This document shows, in pieces, positions 1 through 7,234 of a DNA stretch of 37,119 nt. Location: NCBI GenBank assembly GCA_046153685.1, contig JBJXGH010000103.1, forward strand, positions 1 through 37,119, read 5' to 3'. Positions within the stretch are counted from its first letter, which is position 1. Every line of letters starts with the position of its first letter. A model generated the notes under the pieces. That model worked only from the letters and a program-made list of their open reading frames with translations. It was not told where the DNA came from and did not search any database. The position numbers were made by a program, and so were the translations under genes. This stretch comes from CAMAPP01 sp046153685. Its GTDB lineage: Bacteria > Pseudomonadota > Alphaproteobacteria > CADEGL01.

Positions 1-678
1 GTCTTCGACCCGGCCTGCGGCTCCGGCAACTTCCTTGTCATCGCCTACAAGGAAATGCGCGCCATCGAGGCCGAGATCAACAAGCGGCGCCTCGATGCGC
101 ACCGCCGCACGGAAATCCCACTGACCAATTTTCGCGGTATCGAACTGCGCGACTTTCCGGCGGAGGTCGCACGGCTTGCGCTCATCATCGCCGAGTTTCA
201 GTGCGACGTGCTCTATCGAGGGCAACAGGAAGCCTTGCAGGACTTCCTGCCGCTCGACGCGCAGAATTGGATCACCTGCGGCAACGCGCTGCGGCTCGAT
301 TGGCTGAGCATCTGCCCCCCAACCGGGACGGGCGTGAAGCTGCACGGCGACGACCTGTTCAGCACGCCGCTGGATCAGGCGCAGATCGACTTCGAGAACG
401 AGGGCGGGGAAACCTATAACCGAGAGAGATACCCCATCCGTGAACAGTGCGTTCAAGACAGGAGCGTGAACCATGAGCAAACACAACGCCGCAAACGAGC
501 GGATCAAGCGCGAATATTTCATCTATCTCAAGGAAGCCAAGCGGCAGAGCGAAGCCAGTGTGGACGCGGCGGCGGCGGCGGTGGCGCGCTTCGAGGCGTA
601 TTCTCGATACCGCGATTTCAAGAACTTCCACCACCGGCAGGCGGTAGCGTTCAAGGAATGGCTTTCGCAACAGCGTAA
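1..678 (+). pseudogene. Truncated adenine-specific DNA methyltransferase (MmeI-like/class I SAM-dependent), 5' end outside window
   Basis: The frame is open from base 1 and begins inside SAM-binding motif I (DPACGSGNF). It continues with a stretch typical of large N6-adenine methyltransferases of restriction or phage-defence systems (NFRGIELRDF, GDDLFSTPLDQAQ). The recognisable part stops near base 418 at GGETY. In this family that is followed at once by the catalytic NPPY motif, but here the sequence changes to unrelated residues and the frame drifts to a stop at 678, inside the integrase gene. The target-recognition and C-terminal parts are therefore missing and the protein should be inactive. 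The abrupt break suggests a deletion or recombination junction at about 416-420. Family membership is inferred from motifs. It could equally come from a BREX/DISARM-type methylase. Confidence 0.75.
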
Positions 679-1519
679 CGAAACCACGGGCAACGAGCTG
701 AGCAAGGCCACGTTGTACGCCACGTTGTCACACTTAAAGCGGTTCTTCCAATGGCTGGCGGGGCGGCCGGGCTACAAGTCCCGCTTCTCCTATTCAGACG
801 CAGAATACTTCAACGTGTCCGAAAAGGATGCTCGGATCGCCACGGCGCGCCGCAGCCGCCCGGCCCCGACCGTCGAGCAGGTGCGCCACGTCATCGCACA
901 CATGCCGGCGGAGACGGAGATCGAGCGCCGCAATCGTGCCCTCGTGGCGTTCATTCTGCTTACCGGCGCGCGGGACAGCGCGGTGGCATCGGCAAGGCTC
1001 AAGCATCTGGATTTGGTGAGCGGGTGCTTCTATCAGGACGCACGCGAGGTAAAAACGAAGTTCAGCAAGACCTTTACGACCACGTTCTTCCTGGTCGGGG
1101 AAGACATCCGGCGGATCGTCGCGGATTGGGCGGACTACCTGCGCCGTGAAAAGCTGTGGGGCCACGACGACCCGCTGTTTCCCAAGACGCTGATGACCAT
1201 CGGCAAGACCCAGCAGTTCGAGCACGTGCGGCTGTCGCGCGAGCATTGGGCGAACGCGACCCCGATCCGGGCAATCTTCAAGCAGGCTTTCGAGGCGGCG
1301 GGCCTGCCCTACTACCACCCGCACAGCCTGCGGCATACACTCTCGCAGCTGGGCCAGCGGCTGTGCCGGACGCCAGAGCACTTCAAGGCGTGGAGCCAGA
1401 ATCTGGGACATGAGGGCGTGCTGACGACGCTGTACTCCTACGGCACCGTTTCGGACGGTAGGCAGCGCGAGATCATCGCCAGCTTGGGGACCGACACGGG
1501 CAAGCCGGACACGACTTAG
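473..1519 (+). CDS. Tyrosine recombinase / site-specific integrase
   Basis: A 348-residue phage-integrase-family recombinase, which would cut and rejoin DNA at attachment sites through a tyrosine-phosphate intermediate. An N-terminal SAM-like core-binding region (about residues 10-105) precedes the catalytic domain. The catalytic set is visible: Arg167 (TGARDSA), His284 and Arg287 (HSLRH), His313 (LGHEG) and a C-terminal Tyr321 or Tyr323 (YSYG). The length is normal and no motif is lost, so it may still be active. The ATG start has a GGAG site just upstream (CAGGAGCGTGAACC). The gene lies directly behind a broken methyltransferase and about 100 bp before a tRNA-tail-like sequence, the usual place for an island integrase. 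Confidence 0.92.
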   Translation: MSKHNAANERIKREYFIYLKEAKRQSEASVDAAAAAVARFEAYSRYRDFKNFHHRQAVAFKEWLSQQRNETTGNELSKATLYATLSHLKRFFQWLAGRPGYKSRFSYSDAEYFNVSEKDARIATARRSRPAPTVEQVRHVIAHMPAETEIERRNRALVAFILLTGARDSAVASARLKHLDLVSGCFYQDAREVKTKFSKTFTTTFFLVGEDIRRIVADWADYLRREKLWGHDDPLFPKTLMTIGKTQQFEHVRLSREHWANATPIRAIFKQAFEAAGLPYYHPHSLRHTLSQLGQRLCRTPEHFKAWSQNLGHEGVLTTLYSYGTVSDGRQREIIASLGTDTGKPDTT

Positions 1520-1833
1520 CGGGTGGCGAATCAGCAGGATGCGCGATTTATGTAGCAAAAAGTGTAGTATTTTCTTTAGTTTAATGAAATTATATTGTAA
1601 ATTCAATGGATTAAATTATAGGTTCGAATCCTAGTCCCCGGGGTTCCGGCTCCCCTGGCTGACACGCTAAAAAATCGAGATTCGGCCTTAGTGAAAAGCG
1701 CGCTTTTCGAATCGGTCCCGGGCCGGATGACACGCATTCCGCCGGCTGCCGCGCATGCAAATTCATCGCGCCCACGCCACCGCCGAGCCACCATATCGCA
1801 GTCGCGCCTCGGCATATCATCGACGTTCGTACC
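1520..1833. other. Gene-free island edge, AT-rich then GC-rich, with a 16-bp palindrome
   Basis: No gene is seen between the integrase and the hutD-like gene. Bases 1545-1620 are strikingly AT-rich for this window. A perfect 16-bp palindrome, GAAAAGCGCGCTTTTC, lies at 1693-1708 and could be a protein-binding site or a hairpin. The rest shows no recognisable content. Confidence 0.5.
1616..1644 (+). other. tRNA 3'-end-like sequence, probable attachment-site (att) remnant
   Basis: The sequence TAGGTTCGAATCCTA (1619-1633) forms a T-arm: a 4-bp stem around the invariant TTCGAAT loop, followed by TCCCCG as in many tRNA acceptor ends. No D-arm or anticodon arm precedes it. The bases in front are AT-rich and foreign-looking, so this is a tRNA tail and not a whole gene. 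Tyrosine recombinases commonly use such tails as the crossover core, and an integrase gene ends about 100 bp upstream. That this is attL or attR is inference, since the matching complete tRNA is not in the window. Confidence 0.5.
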
Positions 1834-2406
1834 TCAGCCGTGACGCTCCTGTAGATCGACAAAGAGAATCGCCGCCGACGATTCATGAGTTTGGAGCAAG
1901 TGACTTCGTGGCGATATCAGTGTATCGCCAGCGCGCAAAACCTCATCTTGCACCATGACGTTACCGGCCACGCAGTGAACCGCTACAGGGCGATGAGGCA
2001 GCAACGTCCCGTGATGGCTAGAAATGAAGGCGCTAGACACTGCACCCAGCATGCGCTCGCGGTTGAAGATCACGTTGAAAGCCCGCGATGGACCTCCAAC
2101 CAAAGTACATCTGGTGGGCATATCTCCCGGAAAATGCACGGGTATCAGTTGATTGCAACGTACCGGCAATAAATTGCTGATTTGCAGATCGATGGAATTT
2201 TCACGAACCAATGTCAGGATGCGATCGCACCCTTCGTAGTGAGAGAACTCGGCATCATTAACAAGCTCGGCGATGCTGATGAGCCAGTCATGAGTTCCAT
2301 TGCTTGATTTTCTGCTCGCCACGTCACGTGTCACGCCGCGACCATTAGGCCAAGGCCTCGGCGCAAGTTCACTGAAGCGGGCGATTGATGACTGAGTGTT
2401 CTCCAT
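1834..2406 (-). CDS. HutD/Ves family protein
   Basis: A 190-residue cupin-like protein of the HutD family (DUF886). Family landmarks are present: RPWPNGRGVTRD near the N-terminus (usual form PWKNGGG), DWLISIAEL, GCDRILTLV, FPGDMPTRCTLVGGPSRAFNV and a C-terminal cupin strand. HutD proteins are linked to histidine utilisation and may bind a pathway metabolite, and Ves in Escherichia coli is a related stress protein of unclear role. No hut gene is in the window, so this is an orphan copy. It lies on the minus strand facing the island edge, in DNA of visibly lower GC, which suggests transfer. The start is not backed by a strong ribosome site. Confidence 0.82.
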   Translation of the reverse strand: MENTQSSIARFSELAPRPWPNGRGVTRDVASRKSSNGTHDWLISIAELVNDAEFSHYEGCDRILTLVRENSIDLQISNLLPVRCNQLIPVHFPGDMPTRCTLVGGPSRAFNVIFNRERMLGAVSSAFISSHHGTLLPHRPVAVHCVAGNVMVQDEVLRAGDTLISPRSHLLQTHESSAAILFVDLQERHG

Positions 2407-2520
2407 CGTGACTATCCATTAAGCAGCTTTGAACATGACGGGTGCGCCAGTGCAGGTTTCACGTCGAGCGCGCGCCCCAGTAACTCTCGTTTCTGATCGC
2501 CGCCGCAACTCTGGGAGGCT

Positions 2521-2580
2521 ATGCCGAGTGACGACGCGGCGCCAGTTTTTCAGCTTGTTGAGCAATCGCTCGATGCGGCT
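2521..2580 (-). pseudogene. IS5-family transposase C-terminal remnant
   Basis: Read on the minus strand from 2577 to 2521, the codons give RIERLLNKLKNWRRVVTRH. This closely follows the conserved DDE-region signature of IS5-type transposases (usual form RIERFFNKLKxxRRVATRY). The reading runs on to a stop near 2421 without further match, and no transposase is recognisable upstream. It is therefore a short scrap of a lost insertion sequence. Terminal inverted repeats were not found. Confidence 0.6.
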
Positions 2581-2679
2581 GCGGCCCCTCTAAATATCGC
2601 CGCCAAACTCGGCCGGTTTCCAGCGGCCCGGCCAGGCGCGATGGTGGCGCCGCGCTGCTCCAAGTGGATGGCCTCACCG

Positions 2680-3258
2680 TTAGCCTTGCGCGGCTTCGGG
2701 TCGGCCGGTCCACTCCGCCGCTTTGAACGCTTCGTCGAGCGGCGTGTGAGCCATGTGATTCATATAATTCGTGATCGTCTTCAAGCTTGCCGCCAAGACA
2801 ACCTCAAAAATCTGCGCTCTGGTAAAATCCGCGTCAAAGAACGCCTTCTGATCAGACTCCGTAACCCAACCACGCTTTTCCACAACCGCACGACAGAAGT
2901 GGTGCAATGCCGCAAGACGCCTGTCTGGAATCTGGCCGTTATCGCGAATTGCATCGATCACTTCCTTCGCAACACCCGCCTTTGCACTGCCCAGAGAGTG
3001 GGCCGCAACGCAGTAATCGCACCCGTTCTGCCGCGAGAGCGTTAACATGAGAACTTGGCGCTCGGACGCTGTAAATGAGCTTTGCTCAAAAACGCCTGAG
3101 AGCGTCAGATAGCCCTTGAGCGTCGCGGGTGATTCGGCCATGACGGCAAAAACATTGGGTATCATTCCGAATTTCTTTTTCACGCCGCCCAATAGTTCCC
3201 GTGACCCGGCCGGAGCGTTTTCTTCCGTGTAGAGCGTGAGCTCACTCATATAGACCAT
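2680..3258 (-). CDS. Carboxymuconolactone decarboxylase family (AhpD-like) protein
   Basis: A 192-residue protein of the CMD/AhpD fold. The redox motif CDYC is followed by VAAHS (CxxCxxxH), the signature of peroxidase-related alkylhydroperoxidase proteins. The N-terminal part (FGMIPNVFAVMAESP) and the tail (TNYMNHMAHTPLD) match the subgroup with uncharacterised peroxidase-related activity. Such proteins are expected to be cytoplasmic, trimeric or hexameric, and to act on peroxides or other oxidants. The exact substrate cannot be told. A second in-frame ATG at 3249 (MSELT) is an equally good start. The gene stands alone between two transposase scraps and has lower GC than its surroundings. Confidence 0.85.
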   Translation of the reverse strand: MVYMSELTLYTEENAPAGSRELLGGVKKKFGMIPNVFAVMAESPATLKGYLTLSGVFEQSSFTASERQVLMLTLSRQNGCDYCVAAHSLGSAKAGVAKEVIDAIRDNGQIPDRRLAALHHFCRAVVEKRGWVTESDQKAFFDADFTRAQIFEVVLAASLKTITNYMNHMAHTPLDEAFKAAEWTGRPEAAQG

Positions 3259-3330
3259 CCATTGGGTCGGTCGATAATAGCCTTAGAGTCTGATGCCGGA
3301 AGCCATGCAGTCTCCGAACATCCCAACCTT

Positions 3331-3453
3331 GAGGTCGTCGAGTTCGCGACACTGACCTGGGCGGGCTGGTTCAATAACCATCGGCCGCTGCCGCCTACCG
3401 GCGACATCCGGCCGGCAGAATCCGAGGCACAGGTCTATACCATGCTCGGGGAA
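3331..3453 (+). pseudogene. IS3-family transposase (OrfB) C-terminal remnant
   Basis: The plus-strand frame around 3334-3453 reads FATLTWAGWFNNHRPLPPTGD, then IRPAESEAQVYTML. This follows the C-terminal end of IS3-family OrfB integrases (usual form WVDWFNxRRLLxxIGxIPPAEAExxYY). The DDE catalytic core is absent, so only the tail survives. It lies in the 434-bp gap between the CMD-family gene and uup. The rest of that gap (3454-3692) shows no recognisable feature apart from the likely uup promoter region. Confidence 0.65.
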
Positions 3454-3692
3454 CGTACCTCCGCTAAATTTGGGGAGCAGAAACGAACAATGCGATTCAA
3501 ATCAAACAACCTCCGGCAACCTCGGAGCGGTTCAATTTTGCCCAGCCGTCGAACCGCCAAAGGCGCTGCGAGTTGCAAGACGCCACCACCCTCCCTGGTT
3601 GCGCTCTGAAGCACCGTGTCCTCGCCTTGCGGCTTTCTCCGCGCAGATTTGGCAATTGCGGCTTTTCTCCGACAGACACAATATCCGCGCCC

Positions 3693-5507
3693 ATGGCGAC
3701 ACCCCCTCTCCTCGCTCTCCGTGACGCTCTCGTCACTTTCGGCGGCAGGCCAGTTTTCCAGAGCATATCGGTCGGCCTTGGCCGCGGCGAACGCGTCTGC
3801 TTGGTCGGCCGCAATGGCGGCGGAAAATCGACACTGTTGAAGGTATTGGCCGGCGCCATCGCCCTCGATGCGGGCGAGCGATTTCGCCAACCCGGCGCCC
3901 GCGTAGCCTATATGCCACAGGAGCCGATTTTTGCTCCTGGGCAGAACGCCGGCGACTTCATCGCGCGAAGTCTGTCCGACATCGCCGGAAGCGCGCCGCG
4001 TCATCATATCGAGGCGGCGCTGGACGAAGCGGGTATCGCTTCCGACCGGATTCTGGCCGAACTGTCCGGCGGCGAGTCGCGACGCATCAGCCTCGCCGCC
4101 GCCTTGGCCGGCGACCCCGATATTTTGCTGCTCGACGAACCCACAAATCATCTCGACATTGCCGCCGTCGAGGCTTTGGAAGCACGGCTCGACGCGCACG
4201 CCGCCGGCCTGCTGCTCATCAGCCATGATCGTGCATTCTTGAAGCGCCTCTCGCGGCGAACCTTGTGGCTAGACCGAGGCCGGCTGCGCGAACATAACCG
4301 CGGCTATGAGGATTTCGAATCTTGGTCGGAAACCGTGCTCGATGGGGAAGCCGCCGAGCGCAACCGGGCCGATAAGCGAATCGAAAGCGAGACCTTATGG
4401 CTGCGCGAGGGTATTTCCGCGCGCCGGCGTCGCAATCAGGGGCGCCTGCAGCGGCTTTTTGATCTGCGCGCCGAGCGTGCCCAGCGCCAAAGCCTGCGTC
4501 CGGCGAAGCTCGGAGCGGTGGAAGCCCAATCAGGTGGCCGCATCGTCGCCGAACTCGACAACGTCACCAAAGCCTTTCCTGACACGCCCGATATTAAGTC
4601 GATCCTCAACGGTTTTTCGACCCGGATCATGCGCGGCGAGCGAATCGGCATCATCGGCGGCAATGGGGTGGGCAAATCCACCTTGCTCGGCGTCATCACG
4701 GGGTCTCTCGCGCCAGATAGCGGCAGTGTCCGCCACGGCGCGCAACTCCAGATCTCCATATTCGACCAGCGCCGCGCGAGTCTCGATCCCGATCTGTCGC
4801 TGTGGCAGACATTGGCGGGCGATGGAGATATCGTTGTCGTCCAAGGCCGGCAACGCCATGTTGCTTCTTATCTTAAGGACTTCCTGTTCGACGATTCACA
4901 ATTCCGCGCCAAGGTTTCGACGCTTTCCGGCGGCGAGCGCAACCGCCTTCTCCTGGCCCAGGTCCTGGCCCGACCGTCAAATCTTCTGGTGCTCGACGAA
5001 CCGACCAATGATCTCGACATCGAAACCCTCGATCTATTGGAAGAGGTACTCGCGGACTATGACGGCACGCTGCTGCTTGTCAGCCATGATCGAGATTTTC
5101 TCGACCGCCTCGTGACCAGCGTCATCGCCATGGAAGGCAACGGCGTGGTCGAAGAATATGTCGGCGGCTACGCCGACTATCTGCGCCAACGCAGCCGGCG
5201 CGCGGATAAGTCCTTGCCGAAGCCCGCCGCTCGTTCCGCGCCGCCCGCGCCGCCGCGCGAGCGCAGCCAGCGGCCGAACTGGAAGGACCAGCGCGAACTC
5301 GAAGACCTGCCGCGGCGCATCGCCGCGCTCGAGGCCGAGAAATCCGCCATCGAAAAAACTCTTTCCGATCCCGAGATGTATGCCTCCAACCGCGCTTCAT
5401 TCGAAGCTTCGTCGATCCGCCATGGCGAGTTGGTCGCCGCAATCGGCGAAGCGGAGGAGCGCTGGCTGTTTCTGGCGGAGCGCGCAGAGAAGACAAGGGC
5501 AATATGA
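3693..5507 (+). CDS. uup: ABC-F family ATPase, Uup-like
   Basis: A 604-residue cytoplasmic ABC-F protein with two ATPase cassettes and no membrane segment. Walker A motifs are GRNGGGKST (residues 39-47) and GGNGVGKST (322-330). Signature motifs are LSGGESRR (about 124) and LSGGERNR, and Walker B ends are LLLDEPTNHLD and LVLDEPTNDLD. The C-terminal segment (about 530-604, RELEDLPRRIAALEAEKSAI) is the coiled-coil domain typical of Uup. Uup binds ribosomes or branched DNA and affects transposon excision and ribosome assembly in E. coli. The ATG at 3693 is chosen because the ABC domain begins immediately after it, although the frame is open to 3573. It overlaps greB by 4 bp. Confidence 0.92.
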   Translation: MATPPLLALRDALVTFGGRPVFQSISVGLGRGERVCLVGRNGGGKSTLLKVLAGAIALDAGERFRQPGARVAYMPQEPIFAPGQNAGDFIARSLSDIAGSAPRHHIEAALDEAGIASDRILAELSGGESRRISLAAALAGDPDILLLDEPTNHLDIAAVEALEARLDAHAAGLLLISHDRAFLKRLSRRTLWLDRGRLREHNRGYEDFESWSETVLDGEAAERNRADKRIESETLWLREGISARRRRNQGRLQRLFDLRAERAQRQSLRPAKLGAVEAQSGGRIVAELDNVTKAFPDTPDIKSILNGFSTRIMRGERIGIIGGNGVGKSTLLGVITGSLAPDSGSVRHGAQLQISIFDQRRASLDPDLSLWQTLAGDGDIVVVQGRQRHVASYLKDFLFDDSQFRAKVSTLSGGERNRLLLAQVLARPSNLLVLDEPTNDLDIETLDLLEEVLADYDGTLLLVSHDRDFLDRLVTSVIAMEGNGVVEEYVGGYADYLRQRSRRADKSLPKPAARSAPPAPPRERSQRPNWKDQRELEDLPRRIAALEAEKSAIEKTLSDPEMYASNRASFEASSIRHGELVAAIGEAEERWLFLAERAEKTRAI

Positions 5508-6055
5508 GCAAGGCGTTCGTCAAGGAAGAGGCGGGATCGGATGATGACGGCCCGGAACCGTTGGCGGTATCGCCGGCGGGTGTGAAGAATTACATCACGC
5601 CTGATGGATTGGAGCGCTTGCGAGGCGAGCTGCGCGATCTTCTGAATATCGAGCGGCCAAAGGTCGTCGAAATCGTTTCCTGGGCAGCGGGCAATGGCGA
5701 CCGTTCGGAAAACGGCGACTACATCTATGGCAAGAAGCGCTTGCGCGAAATTGACCGCCGCATTCGATTCCTGACAGGGCGCATTGAGATCGCGCAAGTG
5801 GTCGATCCGGCGCAACAGAAGCGACGCGACCGGGTGTTCTTCGGCGCCACCGTTATCTATGCCAATGGCGCGGATGAAGAGAATACCGTCACCATCGTTG
5901 GGATAGACGAGACCGATCTCGACAAGGGCCGCGTGAGCTGGATATCGCCGATCGCGCGGGCAATGATGCAAGCCGAGGAAGGCGATCACGTCGAGCTACA
6001 TTCTCCAGGCGGAGTGGAGAGTCTCAAGATCGTCGCGATCCGATATCCCAACTAG
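5504..6055 (+). CDS. greB: Transcription elongation factor GreB
   Basis: A 183-residue Gre factor. It enters the RNA polymerase secondary channel and stimulates cleavage of backtracked RNA. The N-terminal coiled coil (about 25-100) carries the acidic tip GDRSENGDYIYGKKRLREID, and the C-terminal FKBP-like domain includes GRVSWISPIARAM. An N-terminal extension of about 25 residues (KEEAGSDDDGPEPLAV) precedes the core, which is common for GreB in alphaproteobacteria. The start ATG overlaps the uup stop as ATGA, with AAGGGCAAT as ribosome site, so translation is probably coupled. No other gene follows in the operon. Confidence 0.93.
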   Translation: MSKAFVKEEAGSDDDGPEPLAVSPAGVKNYITPDGLERLRGELRDLLNIERPKVVEIVSWAAGNGDRSENGDYIYGKKRLREIDRRIRFLTGRIEIAQVVDPAQQKRRDRVFFGATVIYANGADEENTVTIVGIDETDLDKGRVSWISPIARAMMQAEEGDHVELHSPGGVESLKIVAIRYPN

Positions 6056-6330
6056 CATCCCGTATGCGCGGCAATGTCGTTTTCAAGTCTTGATGCCGCG
6101 GCCATGCGCTGAAAAGCGCGCGGGGGCGCAGCAGACGCGGCAACGTCTTGGCCAACCGCCCGCGCCTTCGAGCGCCATGCAGGAATCCCCGCCGACTTCG
6201 TCCACCTCGCCGTGACCCGGAACATGTTCCGACGCTCGACCGGATCGATCGCTTGCTCTTGATGCCCAATATCTCCGATCGGCGCCAAGAGGCCTGACAT
6301 TCGAGCGGATCGCGCATGGCACGAAAACTG

Positions 6331-6358
6331 GAAAGGGCGCTCCATCGAGCGCCCTTTC
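6331..6358. terminator. Bidirectional hairpin terminator
   Basis: A perfect 12-bp stem (6331-6342 with 6347-6358) closes a 4-base CATC loop. The stem begins GAAAGGG and ends CCCTTTC, so both strands show A-rich and T-rich flanks. It lies 31 bp beyond the stop of the cold-shock gene (minus strand) and about 275 bp after greB (plus strand). The stretch between greB and the hairpin (6056-6330) holds no gene I can support. Confidence 0.8.
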
Positions 6359-6389
6359 TCATCTGCCGAAGTGCCGTGGCTTGCGTGGC

Positions 6390-6599
6390 TTAGATCGCCT
6401 TGAGCTGCCCTGCGGATGACTTGCCGCTTTTGGGGTCGCTCTCTTCAACAAACGACACCCTTTGGCCTTCGGCCAAGTTGCTCAGTCCAGCGCGCTCGAC
6501 GGCGGAGATGTGAACGAACACATCCTTGCCACCACCGTCTTGCTCGATAAAACCGTATCCCTTGGTGTTGTTAAACCATTTGACTGTGCCGTTAGGCAT
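6390..6599 (-). CDS. Cold-shock domain protein, CspA family
   Basis: A 69-residue single cold-shock domain that binds single-stranded RNA or DNA and melts RNA structure. Both RNA-binding motifs are visible: RNP1 (KGYGFI, residues 13-18) and RNP2 (VFVHIS, about 27-32). TVKWFN at the N-terminus and GQRVSFVEESD near the end are family standard. The ATG at 6599 (MPNGTVKWF) is preferred over the one at 6614, because a GGAG site stands 9 bases before it and the domain starts directly after. The gene is monocistronic, with a hairpin terminator downstream and a leader hairpin upstream. Confidence 0.95.
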   Translation of the reverse strand: MPNGTVKWFNNTKGYGFIEQDGGGKDVFVHISAVERAGLSNLAEGQRVSFVEESDPKSGKSSAGQLKAI

Positions 6600-6621
6600 A
6601 TTGCGGTGCTCCATATCGATA

Positions 6622-6643
6622 GGTAACGGCGCTTCTTGTTACC
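6622..6643 (-). promoter_or_regulatory. Leader hairpin upstream of the cold-shock gene
   Basis: GGTAAC (6622-6627) pairs with GTTACC (6638-6643) around a 10-base loop. It lies 23-44 bases before the preferred csp start, within the likely 5' untranslated leader. Cold-shock mRNAs often carry structured leaders that control translation with temperature, but a role here is inference. The stem is short. Confidence 0.35.
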
Positions 6644-7067
6644 CAAATCCGCGCTCGACAATGAGCTCAAGATCTCGGGCCACGAATTGCGCCAGTACGC
6701 ACAGCTTAGTGTGCTTACCCATAGACGCCAAATACCAACTTCGTGAACCTGACTTGGAGGTCGGCCCCGCGCCCGGCGCCGCCTCGAAGGGGGACGCATT
6801 CAGACACGGCCTAAATGGCAGCGGATCGCTGGTATTGGGGCGGAAAATCTCTGTACAGGGCCCCGAAATCGCCGTTCCAGAACCCAAATACGGCCGAAAA
6901 TTAAGTCAGAAAAAGTGCCGATCCGACCGTCGGATGGCCTGGCTGAACCAACCTGGAAAATGATTTTCCCTGCAAATATCCGTCTTATTCCGCTCTTGGC
7001 GGAGAAAATCCCGCGCGACGCCGGAGTCACAGCCAACCGCCCTTAGCCTCCGCTCGATCGCGGCGGC
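6644..7067. other. Long gene-free stretch
   Basis: No frame in this 420-bp stretch shows a recognisable protein. GC content drops around 6890-6990. It may be decayed coding DNA, since a C-terminal oxidoreductase scrap adjoins it at 7068-7187. Confidence 0.4.
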
Positions 7068-7187
7068 CTAGCCCCTCGCGCCCAGGCGACGCAGAATCGC
7101 GCGAGCCGCGACCAGGGCGGAACGGACGGCGGTATTCGATGGCGGATATTCTGTCCAATCGCCAGGGATTAAATACCGGGGATCAGA
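7068..7187 (-). pseudogene. C-terminal remnant of an FAD-dependent amine oxidase / desaturase-type protein
   Basis: On the minus strand the codons from 7187 to the TAG at 7068 read SDPRYLIPGDWTEYPPSNTA, then VRSALVAARAILRRL. This follows the conserved C-terminal FAD-binding signature of the flavin amine oxidase/phytoene desaturase superfamily (usual form LxLAGDWTxxGxPxxxEGAVxSGxxAAxAIL). A stop codon lies four codons before this piece and no start is available, so it is a fragment left by deletion. It sits directly downstream of an SDR gene on the same strand. The match is by eye and short. Confidence 0.45.
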
Positions 7188-7234
7188 CGCCGGTGATCAA
7201 ACGCCAGTCAAAATCTTGAACACCGCGCGTCCGG

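Noticed and set aside
1616..1644. A complete tRNA gene at the island edge
   Set aside because: Only the T-arm-like part is present. No D-arm, anticodon arm or CCA end is found in the flanking bases.
6052..6345. A 97-codon minus-strand frame between greB and the cold-shock gene
   Set aside because: It has no recognisable domain, no clear ribosome site and overlaps the terminator hairpin.
7141..7215. Short direct repeats with GATCA and ACGCC near the SDR stop, as a possible CRISPR-like or iteron array
   Set aside because: The units are short, irregular in length and only two or three in number.
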